The notes under the pieces: model-generated
What the model was told of the DNA's origin: nothing
The model's input: the letters and a program-made list of their open reading frames with translations, nothing else
The model's database searches: none
Source of the DNA: Bacillus thuringiensis
GTDB lineage: Bacteria; Bacillota; Bacilli; Bacillales; Bacillaceae_G
NCBI RefSeq assembly: GCF_014932895.1
Contig: NZ_JACYOF010000009.1
Coordinates: 1 to 64,000 of the forward strand
Reading direction: 5' to 3'
DNA: 64,000 nt
Made by a program: the position numbers and the translations under genes
Part shown: piece by piece, positions 44,961-54,467 of the stretch
Layout: every line of letters starts with the position of its first letter
Numbering within the stretch: the stretch's first letter is position 1

Positions 44961-46172
44961 TTATTTTCCAATCATTTCCGTATTAGAGCTCTTAATCTTA
45001 AACACTAATGAAGCAATAACCGACAGTAAAATAAATCCAATAGGGATAAGTGAAATAAATCCAAGCCCACTATATCCAAATGTCATCAATAAAGGTGCAG
45101 ACATAAATGAACATAATAAATTAACCGTATAAACTGTAAAGTTTGCAACGCTTTGAACACGCGCTTTATTTGCAGAATCACATTTATCGACAATCATCGA
45201 CAGCCCAGCTGTGTACATGAAACTCCATCCTACTCCTACCAGTATCAAAACAATTGAGTAATCGAGCGAAGTAAGTGCATAGTAGGCTTGCCAAACTGAT
45301 CCAAGTGATAACATTACCCCAAGTAGGGCCACTGTTGATGTGCCGAAGCGATTCATTAGACTACCAGTAATTAATGCAGGTGCATACATCGCCAGGAAAT
45401 GCCATTGCATTGAGTTTGCCACTGAGGTTGAAGAACAGTTATCTTGGATCATTGAAATTGGGGTAGCATGCATCAGAAGTGTCATGAAACCAAATGCACA
45501 GGTTGCTACGACGATTCCTGAAAACGGGATAGATGCCATTAACCTCCATCCAGTTACACTAAGACGAGCTTGAACGTTTTCTTCGCTTTTTTTAGTAAAG
45601 GGTACGAACCATAGAACTAACGTAGCTAAGCATAATATCGCAGCTAGGTTAATAAACCCTCCAATGTACTGATTCCCTAAAACAATGATTGTTGAACTAC
45701 TAACAAGGACTGGTCCTAATAAAGCACTACCGATGCCAGCGCTAGTCATCGCTGAAATTGCGTGACGACGAATTGTAGGACTGTTAGTGAGGTCAGCAGC
45801 AGCATAAATATAGTATTGAACGCTTGATACCATTACTCCCATCAGAACACACGATATAAGATATAAATAGAAGTTGTTATTGCTTATGGCAAGAGCTGAT
45901 AGTAGACTTCCGAATATACCTAATCCCGTGCCAGTTAATAAAGCAAATCGCCAGCCTCTACGCTTAATAAGTATAGAAAACGGAAGAATTCCAAGCAGTG
46001 TTCCAAAAACAGTTAATGAATTTGGTAATGTTGCCAACCAAGCTTTTGGTGCTAGTGATATACCAATCAAACCAGAAACTGTCGTAAGCATGACCATAGC
46101 ACTTCCAGCCAGTACTTGTGCTATGATTAGTAGCGCCAAGGAACGGTACATACGTAGAGAAGATTCTTTCAT
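44961..46172 (-). CDS. Major facilitator superfamily transporter, first gene of the isocyanide-type operon
   Basis: 403 residues with about 12 hydrophobic helices. An MFS loop 2-3 pattern is present (GTLLGILPFSILIKRRGWRF). It most resembles drug-efflux type MFS proteins. Because it opens the operon and precedes the isocyanide synthase, it is probably the exporter and self-protection pump for the product. AAGGGGGGAAAACA precedes the ATG. The import direction cannot be excluded. Confidence 0.85.
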   Translation of the reverse strand: MKESSLRMYRSLALLIIAQVLAGSAMVMLTTVSGLIGISLAPKAWLATLPNSLTVFGTLLGILPFSILIKRRGWRFALLTGTGLGIFGSLLSALAISNNNFYLYLISCVLMGVMVSSVQYYIYAAADLTNSPTIRRHAISAMTSAGIGSALLGPVLVSSSTIIVLGNQYIGGFINLAAILCLATLVLWFVPFTKKSEENVQARLSVTGWRLMASIPFSGIVVATCAFGFMTLLMHATPISMIQDNCSSTSVANSMQWHFLAMYAPALITGSLMNRFGTSTVALLGVMLSLGSVWQAYYALTSLDYSIVLILVGVGWSFMYTAGLSMIVDKCDSANKARVQSVANFTVYTVNLLCSFMSAPLLMTFGYSGLGFISLIPIGFILLSVIASLVFKIKSSNTEMIGK

Positions 46173-46915
46173 TGTTTTCCCCCCTTATTACTACTAATAA
46201 CGTTGTAATGCTTGTACAAATTTTCACAGGGGATGCTTTATAATTTTGGTTCACGAAAACATTCTGCTAAAATGCCTCCAAAGATCGTTAATCGCCCCAC
46301 ATAATTTTGTTGTACATTATTCCTGTTTTACGAATGAAAACCTACATTAAAGCTCCTCCTTTATTGCGTTAAATTATTTAAATACAGTAACGATTTTATA
46401 ATACAAAAAATGGAAAATCAATATTTTTTTGAATTTTTTGTATTTTTTGTTTTTTATAAAATCAGTTATTTCGAATATTCAGTTATTATTAGGGATTTTT
46501 AAAACGAAGCCGAACTGTGTTTGTATCCTTTTAAATCTTTCACCTATCATCAAAACTATTCCAAAAGGTACACCTTTTGAAAGACTGTAAACTCCACTGA
46601 ATTTAGCACTTCAAAAGGTTTAAAAATAAATTTTAGAAGTACTAAATAATCAATAATACCTTTTGAAGTATTTTTGGTTATAATTTCATTTAATACGCTT
46701 ACTACTTCCTTTTGTACTTTCTTATAAGGGTAGCTGGTAAGAAAGTTAATTTTCTCTTTATGAAGGAATCCCCTATTTCTAAATTTGGTTTTTAATATTA
46801 CATAAGGTACGTGAAATTTTACTATTTCATTAATGAATAAGGGAACGATGACTACAATACAGCCCCCACCACACTGTTAGTTATTGTCGGTTATCCATTA
46901 AGCGTTTAATAATTT
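46173..46915. other. Upstream region of the isocyanide-type operon; otherwise AT-rich
   Basis: The operon promoter should lie in the first 250 bp, but I cannot fix a start site. At about 46564-46579 AAAAGGTACACCTTTT is a short palindrome, and related CAAAAGGT/ACCTTTTG boxes recur at about 46612 and 46662. They could be binding sites for an unknown regulator. No gene is seen. Confidence 0.4.
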
Positions 46916-47385
46916 GCGTTCCTTGTTGTTCATTTTCTCCTTTGCTGCTTCAATGTTATTCGCTATTCTCTTATGGTCCTGATCAATTTGAATAATACTA
47001 TCTATTAATAGAATTAACCCTTGTTCATCGACGTATTGCAAGTAATCAACTGGAACTCGTTCTGTCTAATCTATTAAATATTCGTAAATATCATCTGCTT
47101 TCTCCAAGTAATTCAATTGATGCTGCGCTATGTTTTTTAAATCAAATCATGTAGGATTCTCTGTAGATTTTGCCCCAGATGCAATAGTTCGTCCCTTATA
47201 CACACCATCATAGCCTACTGTACTTTCAGCTTCATAGAATCCATTTAGCACAGGCCACCTTTACTCTTTAACACCTTTGCAGGAGTCGGACGCTTGTTTA
47301 TAAACACGACTCCACATCTTTGATACATTTCATTCGCTAGATTGATAAGCATTTCAAATGCCATTCCACGATTTCCTAGTCACAT
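46916..47385 (-). pseudogene. recU (Holliday junction resolvase), degenerate
   Basis: Minus strand reads GNRGMAFEMLINLANEMYQR, then VVFINKRPTPAKVLKSKG, after breaks VYKGRTIASGAKSTENPT and FDLKNIAQHQLNYLEKADD. These are the conserved N-terminal half and active-site region of RecU. In-frame stops (e.g. within the middle) and a diverged C-terminus show it is dead. Plasmid and phage RecU copies are common in this group. Confidence 0.75.
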
Positions 47386-47719
47386 TGTAATCCCTCGCTT
47401 TCTATTCAAAGGATTATTTTGTTGAGTTTTTTCATTTCTATGATTGATTCAGGATTAGCTGAAACTCATCTCAGATGATCCTCTTTCCCCAAAATAATGA
47501 TTTTGTTACATTTTTGTAACTACTCTAGGTGTATATTAATGTTACAATTTATAAGATTTTGCAGATTACCCCTTGCAAATCCATGTATCTGTCCTGCCCT
47601 TGTTACCCCTTCAACAAGGGCAGTTTTAAAAAAAAAATAGGGATTTTGTTAAAATTTCACTTCAATTCACTTTAATTATGGTTTAATCTGTATAATTCAT
47701 TTTTTCAAGAAAAAATAAC

Positions 47720-47950
47720 GTGATGAGAAAATGTTTTAGTTTCATTTCAGTTTTGTTAACTCTTATCGTACTTTTCAATTTTTATAGATCTGATAGTAAT
47801 TTAAATTATTTAATATTTATATCAATGATTTTAATTATTTTTGCTCCAAAAGATATAAAGGGGAATTTTGCTATTGTTATTTTTATACTTGTAAGTAGTT
47901 CCTCCCCCTTCTTTTCTATTACCATTGGTGCTATGTTCGGGGCTAACTGA
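47720..47950 (+). CDS. Small hypothetical membrane protein
   Basis: 76 residues, mostly hydrophobic, with three membrane segments (about 5-22, 28-43, 48-74). The ribosome binding site is weak. No family recognised. May be a chance frame. Confidence 0.3.
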   Translation: MMRKCFSFISVLLTLIVLFNFYRSDSNLNYLIFISMILIIFAPKDIKGNFAIVIFILVSSSSPFFSITIGAMFGAN

Positions 47951-47984
47951 ATCTCATCTCAGATAATCCTCTTTCTACAAAATA

Positions 47985-48235
47985 ACGATTTTGTTATAAG
48001 TTACTTCTTTCATCATTTAGTTTTAGCTTTAATTACAGTACCAAAAGAGTATTCACCCCCACTGAATTCTACAAAGTTGTGTCCCCACAGATAAAGTTCA
48101 TGATGCCATTTAAAAGTTTTATCTAATTCAGCCCTGTTCTGACATATACGGGATAGGTACATTTGCAGCACCTTTCATAAATGGATTCACTTTTTCAACC
48201 TGTCCTGAACGTGTATGTCTCATTTTGTTTCCCAT
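47985..48235 (-). pseudogene. Hypothetical plasmid protein, frameshifted
   Basis: The minus strand starts MGNKMRHTRSGQVEKVNPFM at about 48233 and continues in another frame as NRAELDKTFKWHHELYLWGH and NFVEFSGGEYSFGTVIKAKT to a stop near 47993. The two parts look like one small protein broken by a frameshift near 48125. I do not know its function. Confidence 0.5.
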
Positions 48236-48399
48236 TCCTGTACAAAATTCAAACTTTAGTATTTATATAAAGATTTAAATATATTAATTTTACGTAAAAT
48301 ACTTGTAAAGATTGCTGTCATTCTCACCTTTTGTTTCGCAAACGTTATATAATCAAGGTGCAAACAATAAGTTTTCCATACGACATAACCTTTATTGAT

Positions 48400-48426
48400 G
48401 CTAGGAGAAATCCTAGCCTTTTTTAA
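48400..48426 (+). terminator. Terminator-like hairpin
   Basis: GCTAGGA and TCCTAGC with TTTTTT after, at the 3' end of the minus-strand gene 48423-48743. On the plus strand it has a good T-run. Confidence 0.55.
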
Positions 48427-48743
48427 TATTCGTTATCCTGGCGTTTGTGGTTTACTTCATTCTTTTTCATGTAAGCTTGTCCAATTTCTGCATGTATGAA
48501 TCCTAGCATGTCACCAAGGCATAAATACAATGTAAATAACTCTTTATATAAAGTATCACGAATAGCAAAGTTTAAAGTTGCATCATAAATCATAATGAAT
48601 TGTCTTGTTAGTGAACTGTATCTGTAATTATACGCGTTACTTCTATAATGATTTTTGATCTCGTCAATGTAGCGGTCATACTCTATATACCACCTCAGTG
48701 GCAAAATGAAATGGAATCCGTCCACATACTTCTCAAGTATCAA
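48423..48743 (-). CDS. Hypothetical protein
   Basis: 106 residues, probably starting at a TTG or at a later codon since no clear ribosome binding site is seen. Tyr-rich and helical (YVDGFHFILPLRWYIEYDRY ... EIGQAYMKKNEVNHKR). I recognise no domain. It lies between plasmid backbone genes and may be real, but evidence is thin. Confidence 0.4.
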   Translation of the reverse strand: MILEKYVDGFHFILPLRWYIEYDRYIDEIKNHYRSNAYNYRYSSLTRQFIMIYDATLNFAIRDTLYKELFTLYLCLGDMLGFIHAEIGQAYMKKNEVNHKRQDNEY

Positions 48744-48867
48744 TTTGCGTGGGGATTGAAGTTCCTGTACCAGAACCTTTTTTATTATATGTATTCAATA
48801 TTCGACCATTGAATAATATACTATCTCTTAGTTTATCAAACTTATTTTCATTACTTCAGAAATTAAG

Positions 48868-48912
48868 AAAAGCCTAAACCCTTATGTACCAATGGGTTTA
48901 AGCTTTTTATTT
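48868..48912 (+). terminator. Terminator-like hairpin
   Basis: AAAAGCCTAAACCC and GGGTTTAAGCTTTTT form an imperfect stem with a T-run. Confidence 0.5.
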
Positions 48913-48977
48913 TGTAGGAATACCGTTTGCAACAAGTTGCCATTAGGATAGTGTATCAGCAACTTGTAGCTATTACT

Positions 48978-49121
48978 ATGAATGCTACATTCCTCAAAAT
49001 TATTACATATTTTTTTAGTTTTCTCTTTATTATTCTATGCCTTACGGTAATACATAATTCCATATTTATGAACAAAAGTTTAGATTTATGGAATATTGTA
49101 CAAGCTATTAGTACGATATAA
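48978..49121 (+). CDS. Possible small membrane peptide before the XRE regulator
   Basis: 47 residues (MNATFLKIITYFFSFLFIIL...), one membrane helix. No ribosome binding site is visible, but it lies 20 bp upstream of the regulator. It may be spurious. Confidence 0.22.
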   Translation: MNATFLKIITYFFSFLFIILCLTVIHNSIFMNKSLDLWNIVQAISTI

Positions 49122-49141
49122 TTAATCGGGAGGGATTTCCA

Positions 49142-49372
49142 ATGTTTGGACTAGGGAAAAAACGAACTCCATTTGGTAACTATTTAGATCGTAGAGGTAT
49201 CAAACAACAATGGTTAGTACAAAGGACTGGATTAAGCAAGTCATTAATAAGTGATTTAGCAAACAAAAAAGATCGTGTTCCAACTTTTACATCAGCAACA
49301 AAAATAATTAAAACACTAAAAAAATTTGATAAAAACATAGATTACCATGATTTTTGGGACATAAATATCTAG
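49142..49372 (+). CDS. XRE/Cro-CI family DNA-binding protein
   Basis: 76 residues, essentially one helix-turn-helix domain: NYLDRRGIKQQWLVQRTGLS followed by KSLISDLANKKDRVPTFTSA and KIIKTLKKFD. GGGAGGG precedes the ATG. It is convergent with the Replic_Relax/TcpA operon (6 bp between 3' ends). Such small regulators often control plasmid transfer or replication operons; its target is unknown. Confidence 0.82.
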   Translation: MFGLGKKRTPFGNYLDRRGIKQQWLVQRTGLSKSLISDLANKKDRVPTFTSATKIIKTLKKFDKNIDYHDFWDINI

Positions 49373-49378
49373 TGTTTT

Positions 49379-49993
49379 TTAAAACATGTCTTCCATCACG
49401 AACGTTCTCATGAACACATTTTGTTTTATAGCATATTGTTCTAACTTTAATTGTCGATAGTCTGATAATGTGAAAAAGATAATTACTGGAACAATAGCAT
49501 TCTGTCTTTTATAGATATCTGTTATATGGCCATATAACTGTATTTTATGTTCGTTTGCCTTCATATGTTGCATACGATCTATTTCAACAAAATGGGGTAC
49601 ATTATCCTCAAAATACGTTGCGTCAGGAATAATCTGATACCTTTGACCATTGATTGAAAAATCAATAGATCTTTCTGTTTTCCATTCTGGAAATCCAAGC
49701 CACATCCAACTCTCGTTTCGCATTAATATGTGCTGTAATTGACTACTTTTCTTTACTTCTTTTGTAATGCCTAATAAATCCCGTCCTTTTTTATTTAAAT
49801 AATATACGTGTTCACGAGCCATTTTAGTAATATGACAATACGGACGCATATCCTTTAATACACGATTTGCATTTCGAATACTTCCTAGACAGTGAATGGC
49901 TTGCAATTGCCTCCTGGTTGCAAAATCTAACTTACTCAAAGTGGATAAAATCTCGATCTGTCTCGCTTTCTGTTTGAGTGTTTGATGCCTCAC
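49379..49993 (-). CDS. Replication-relaxation family protein
   Basis: 204 residues from GTG with AAGGTGG upstream. The N-terminal winged-helix (ILSTLSKLDFATRRQLQAIH...ANRVLKDMRPYCHI) and C-terminal nuclease-like half (PDATYFEDNVPHFVEIDRMQ) match the Replic_Relax family found on Firmicutes plasmids and integrative elements. It overlaps the end of the TcpA-like gene by 62 bp, showing tight coupling. The family is thought to take part in plasmid replication or DNA transfer. Confidence 0.75.
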   Translation of the reverse strand: MRHQTLKQKARQIEILSTLSKLDFATRRQLQAIHCLGSIRNANRVLKDMRPYCHITKMAREHVYYLNKKGRDLLGITKEVKKSSQLQHILMRNESWMWLGFPEWKTERSIDFSINGQRYQIIPDATYFEDNVPHFVEIDRMQHMKANEHKIQLYGHITDIYKRQNAIVPVIIFFTLSDYRQLKLEQYAIKQNVFMRTFVMEDMF

Positions 49994-51113
49994 TTTGCTT
50001 CACCACCTTATATTGCTTCAGTAAATTCCACATGTCTGTATCTTTTAAATAAGGTACCTGAATTTCCTCAGTACGATCTGTCTTAAATAAAGCCCTTCCT
50101 GGAAGGGAGGGTAAATCCTCAAGACCTGGTTCATCTATAGCAACTTGTGAAGCAACCGCTGTTGGTAGTCGAAAACCTAGCTTTGCATCAGCATTTTGTT
50201 TAATCTGTCTTGGCAGCGTATCAGAAGTAGGATATTGGGTACAAAAGATAAGCCTGAATCCTAACCCCCCTCCGATTCTTGCGATTTCAGATAGCATCTC
50301 CTGGCACATAAATAATACGTCTCGTTGTTTTTTAGGTAGCCCTTGCGTGGGACAAAGATTTGCTCCTTCATCTACTATGATGAAATATCGCCCTTTTATG
50401 GATGTATCTATGATATTAGTAAAGTAGGACTTCTTCATTACTTCAATTTGTTTAACCATTTTCTCACGTACTTTAGCCAACATTTCTAACGCCTGTTCCG
50501 GATTTTCAGCTACTTCTACAACTTGGGATAGCTCTTTGTAAGTACTAAATTCTAGCCCTTCTTTCAAATCAATAATAAAAAAATTTACGTGTTGAGATTG
50601 TTGCAAAATTAAACTAGTCATCACATTTTTTAAGAATACTGTCTTTCCAAAACGAGTCATTCCACTCACACACATATGCGGTGTTTTCTCAAAATCATGA
50701 TATACATATTTATCTAACGCTTTCCCCATCGTAACTCTCCATGTACGCTCTTTTAATAGATCCTTAGACCAATTCCACATTTCAGGTATTTGTTGGCTAA
50801 ATACTCGAATATGAAGCTTTCTTTGGTAAAACGATATTTTAACAGGTTTATATAGGCCTTCTTCTAATACCTCAGCTAACTTTTGGATAAGTTGACTAGG
50901 TACACCAAGTGGTAATTTGTAAACATAATTCATACTTATATCATCTTTAATTTCTTTTATAAAAACGGGGTATTGTAATTCACCTTTATGTTGAACACAT
51001 ATCTTTGCAATTTCAAAAAACGTTGCAATTTTTTTCTTATCACTCATTCTGTTACTTTGATAAAAATAAGCGACAGTTATAAAGGTTGCTGGAATTAATA
51101 AAAGCGACAACAT
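49932..51113 (-). CDS. FtsK/SpoIIIE-type DNA translocase (TcpA/coupling-protein-like)
   Basis: 393 residues from ATG 51113; an in-frame ATG at 51122 sits directly on the AAGGAGG and is less likely. One N-terminal membrane segment, then the ATPase: Walker A CVSGMTRFGKTVFLKNV, Walker B RYFIIVDEGANL, and an FtsK-like RLIFCTQYPTSDTLPRQIKQ. No gamma domain. Proteins like this act as coupling ATPases in Gram-positive conjugation (TcpA, ConQ) or pump plasmid DNA. Its neighbours are two small genes and Replic_Relax; no relaxase is visible in the window. Confidence 0.85.
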   Translation of the reverse strand: MLSLLLIPATFITVAYFYQSNRMSDKKKIATFFEIAKICVQHKGELQYPVFIKEIKDDISMNYVYKLPLGVPSQLIQKLAEVLEEGLYKPVKISFYQRKLHIRVFSQQIPEMWNWSKDLLKERTWRVTMGKALDKYVYHDFEKTPHMCVSGMTRFGKTVFLKNVMTSLILQQSQHVNFFIIDLKEGLEFSTYKELSQVVEVAENPEQALEMLAKVREKMVKQIEVMKKSYFTNIIDTSIKGRYFIIVDEGANLCPTQGLPKKQRDVLFMCQEMLSEIARIGGGLGFRLIFCTQYPTSDTLPRQIKQNADAKLGFRLPTAVASQVAIDEPGLEDLPSLPGRALFKTDRTEEIQVPYLKDTDMWNLLKQYKVVKQSEASNTQTESETDRDFIHFE

Positions 51114-51213
51114 TCCCTCCATACCTCCTTAAGGTAGTTGAGCCTGTATGGAAGCTTAAAAAAAACTGTTTATGATACGCTGTTATAATCACTTTCAACT
51201 ACCAGATGTAATA

Positions 51214-51399
51214 CTAACGTAGAAACACATCTAGTATATCCATTAGAACGTACCAAACACTCCCAATCAACAAACATTTGAGACCCGCACGTAGCAACCA
51301 ATCTGGAAGATAAAGACCTTTCTTCTTCAGCATTTTTATTCCTAAAATTGAAGCTCCGGTCACGCCATATACAATACCTAGTTCTCCAATGATTGTCAT
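51214..51399 (-). CDS. Small membrane protein in the TcpA-like operon
   Basis: 61 residues from ATG 51399, with GGGTGGG upstream and only 1 bp after the previous stop. Two membrane helices (about 2-18 and 35-58) around a basic loop KMLKKKGLYLPDWLLRAGLK. No family known; probably part of the transfer or replication operon. Confidence 0.6.
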   Translation of the reverse strand: MTIIGELGIVYGVTGASILGIKMLKKKGLYLPDWLLRAGLKCLLIGSVWYVLMDILDVFLR

Positions 51400-51400
51400 A

Positions 51401-51697
51401 TTAATCCCACCCTTTTGGTTTAATGGACAAATTTCCTTTACTATCTTTAAAAAGTTGATATTCATCTAATAGCTTATTCCAGGAGACAGCCTGTTCATCA
51501 CCATATAGATCCTCTTCGATTTTTTGACTTAAATAATAATAGCCTTGGTATTGTCGATCCAGGTATACTTCATGTCTCAGCATATGCTCTCGTATAGCAC
51601 AAAGATTGTCTTCCTTCTTGGTTCCTTTGTACATTTGCCTGAGCGTTTCTGAAGAGTAGAGATACGGAGTACTGTATAACATTTGATATTGGTTCAT
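51401..51697 (-). CDS. Hypothetical soluble protein, first gene of the TcpA-like operon
   Basis: 98 residues from ATG 51697 (GGTGAG just upstream; ATG 51712 is an alternative). Tyr- and charge-rich, helical (MNQYQMLYSTPYLYSSETLR ... WNKLLDEYQLFKDSKGN). No recognised domain. Confidence 0.6.
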   Translation of the reverse strand: MNQYQMLYSTPYLYSSETLRQMYKGTKKEDNLCAIREHMLRHEVYLDRQYQGYYYLSQKIEEDLYGDEQAVSWNKLLDEYQLFKDSKGNLSIKPKGWD

Positions 51698-51712
51698 ATT
51701 CTCACCATCCAT

Positions 51713-52722
51713 ATAGTTTTCTAATTACACTAAATACATATGATGGTAATCCTCATTTTTAAAGTTGTCCCTTAAAAAAGTATAAAAATACGCCTTCCAT
51801 TTTTCAGGATGACGTTCAGCAAAAATCTTAACTTATCTGAAACGATATCGATAATGATATCAGCTGTTAGCATAAATCAATTGGGATTCGTTTCTTTACG
51901 GTGTAGAGAATATTAAATAGGGATATATATTTGAATATCATTTTTTAAATATGTGAATGGAATTCTTTTTATTAATCTTTTCCTATCGTTTTATTAACAA
52001 TCTAATTAACGATTAGTTAATAAAATCTAATATAAATATATATCTTATATATATTAAAAATATAAAGATAAAACTTATATAGGACTGATAAATGTGCGTA
52101 TATCCTTACTGTAACAAAGCCTTGTAACATTGCATAGCGTAAAAAATCATAAATAGCAGAATCTAACAACGAAAAATTAAGTACTATTATGGTTTAAAAT
52201 CTACAAATAATCATAAATGAAATTTAGTATTCCTACATAATAAATGAAAGAAATTGATACATTATTAGACATATTTATTCAATCATAAAATTTCATATGA
52301 ATTCATTGGATTTCCACAATCTGATTGTATTTACCCACAAATGATTCACATTATGTGTTAATTAATAAACATTATCCAAATTTAGCACATAACTCACATT
52401 AATATTGATGATTTTTGGTAGATAAAGGCCTATAAGCTATTTATATCAATGATAATTGCACTAAATAATTCACATTATGTAGTATTTATCTACTTATCCA
52501 CGAAATTTAATTTTTTTCTTATGATTTCTTGTAGATATTTGAATGTATTTAGACAGCTCATAATGTGTTTATTTGAAAGTATGTGTGGAAATATAGATAG
52601 GTATCATATTATTTTTGTATATGATTGCATAAAAAAAGATTCTATTATGAATAGAATCTAAGAAAGTTCCTTATGGTGAAGAAGGAGTAAAAGTCTTTTA
52701 TATAAACGTATCAACACGAATA
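51713..52722. other. AT-rich region with repeated CACATTATG motifs
   Basis: No convincing gene. ATTCACATTATGT occurs at 52344-52356 and 52468-52480, ACTCACATTA at about 52392, and the inverse CTCATAATGTG at 52557-52567. TTATCCACG (52494-52502) is one base from a DnaA box. The stretch could be a regulatory or origin-related region 3' of the rep-like gene. Confidence 0.4.
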
Positions 52723-52757
52723 GCCCTCTATCTTGAATTTTTTCAAAAATAGAGAGC
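52723..52757 (-). terminator. Terminator of the rep-like gene
   Basis: CCCTCTATCTTGAA / TTCAAAAATAGAGAG-type stem, 10 bp past the stop codon on the minus strand. Confidence 0.6.
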
Positions 52758-52766
52758 TGATTATGA

Positions 52767-54467
52767 TTAGTTCGTTTCCATTGCTGTCAGTACTTGCTCA
52801 GCTGTTGTTACTGGGATGCCAGCACGTATTAACTGTTCAAAGGCACGCATAAATGTAATTAAATTAAAGTTATCTGGTACTTCAATAACGCGAAGCTTTT
52901 CTTTCGGTAATCTATCTATCTTTTCAATGAACAATTCCCGAACATCACTAGGAATAAAGCGCTCTTTATGCCCTCTTGCCTTTAAAAGTTCACGTATTTC
53001 TATTTCTAAAGCCATATAAGCGTTTAGGTTTGTACCTTGTTCATATGCGTACTTTCTAAACAACGTTTCTTCTTGATACTTTAGATAGTTGCGGTGATAC
53101 GATTCCTCTGTAACAGGTACAGCAAATTTGTAGTTTAGTAATTCATACGTTTTGCGGAACAACTTTTTGATGTTTCGCAGAGAGTACATAGAGAAATGCA
53201 ATCCGAAATCAAATACAGCTTGTTCTTTTTGTTCTTTTGGAACATGCTGTGTAATAAGAGGATAGATACCTTCTTTAGCCGCTGTATCAAGAATTTGATA
53301 TTGTGATGTTTGATTTAATAATTTCTTCAGAGTATATACTAACTTGCTTGGATATTCTTCATTACGATCTATCATGTCACGTAAGCTATGAATTACACTT
53401 CGAATTTGTCGATGGCATGTATGTTTAAGCACATGAATAAATTTGTTCATGTCTTGTGTAAACTCTCCAATACTCATCTCTTGTAGTACAGATTCGATAA
53501 AACGAGCTTTGCGAGCATAAGTAAGCTTTGGTGTGAATGGATCGCGATACTGTACTTCTCCGATTTCTTTTGTACATAAGAAATCCGTATGTAGGGATAG
53601 ATATAGAGTTGTATATCTTTTTTTATTCTTAACCCCTTTTTGTAATTTACAAATTTTAAATAGTGGAGTCCCTGTACAAGGTAATGCAGTTGTTAATTCT
53701 GTTATAACCGCACGGATTTGATGTGGGTATTTTTTATGTAAAAAGCGGTACATCCCACCAAAATGAGTTCTATTCCCTCTTTCATCTTGTTTGTCTAAGG
53801 AACGTTTTAGTGTAGTTTCACTGTGCTGTTGCATAGCAATATCTAAGAATAGTTTCTTAGATGCAACTGATAGCTTAAAGAAAGCTTTCGTAAATACCAC
53901 TGGGCTAATATAAACATATGCATTGGCCTTTTCAGTTTCTTCATTCATAAAATGAGTTAATTTAATTGTATATCGGCCATCTAATTCATTTTCGATCGTA
54001 ATGATGTTATGTATACTTAATTTCTTTAATGCAATATAGAATTGAGAATGCTGTATGTAAGCAAATTCTTCTTTATATAGTTTGTAATCTTCCCACATCA
54101 TATGTATTGTTACATTTGGAATGACTCCATTCGTGTAACATTTTTTATGTAGATATAAGAAGACTTCCAAATCTGCGTTCGTAATACCATATAATTTATG
54201 CTTTCTTCCCATTGTTTCCGAAATAGCAGATAGTGTACGACGTGAAAAAGATGGTTTAGCCTGTGCTACGAAGCCATCTACATCGGCAATACGCTCCTCA
54301 TATGTCATATGATCAACAATATCCTCAAGGTATGTATCCTTATAGCTGTAGTATTTCTCTTCGAAAGTTTCAACAAGTTTTTGCCAAGACTTCAGTGTTA
54401 CTAAAACTGCATTTGTAGATTGTCCATTTAGACTACGTTGATTACGAATAATAAATGATTTCCCCAT
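52767..54467 (-). CDS. Plasmid replication initiator-like protein
   Basis: 566 residues from ATG 54467, with AGGAGG 9 nt upstream; an in-frame GTG at 54476 overlaps that site. A winged-helix-like segment (about 95-180) reads KHKLYGITNADLEVFLYLHK, then a second one near QFYIALKKLSIHNIITIE. The rest is helical and basic. I cannot name the family, but three facts point to a Rep protein: iterons (GACATCATATAGCTAT) lie just upstream, an HTH gene is divergent from it, and the same pair exists as a decayed copy at 27 kb. Confidence 0.6.
   Translation of the reverse strand: MGKSFIIRNQRSLNGQSTNAVLVTLKSWQKLVETFEEKYYSYKDTYLEDIVDHMTYEERIADVDGFVAQAKPSFSRRTLSAISETMGRKHKLYGITNADLEVFLYLHKKCYTNGVIPNVTIHMMWEDYKLYKEEFAYIQHSQFYIALKKLSIHNIITIENELDGRYTIKLTHFMNEETEKANAYVYISPVVFTKAFFKLSVASKKLFLDIAMQQHSETTLKRSLDKQDERGNRTHFGGMYRFLHKKYPHQIRAVITELTTALPCTGTPLFKICKLQKGVKNKKRYTTLYLSLHTDFLCTKEIGEVQYRDPFTPKLTYARKARFIESVLQEMSIGEFTQDMNKFIHVLKHTCHRQIRSVIHSLRDMIDRNEEYPSKLVYTLKKLLNQTSQYQILDTAAKEGIYPLITQHVPKEQKEQAVFDFGLHFSMYSLRNIKKLFRKTYELLNYKFAVPVTEESYHRNYLKYQEETLFRKYAYEQGTNLNAYMALEIEIRELLKARGHKERFIPSDVRELFIEKIDRLPKEKLRVIEVPDNFNLITFMRAFEQLIRAGIPVTTAEQVLTAMETN

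Noticed and set aside
49142..49372. XRE protein as antitoxin with 48423-48743 as toxin
   Set aside because: They are divergent with 400 bp between them, and the 106-residue protein has no toxin-like motif.
52449..52661. 70-residue plus-strand frame
   Set aside because: Covers the CACATTATG motif region, has no ribosome binding site, and its product looks random.
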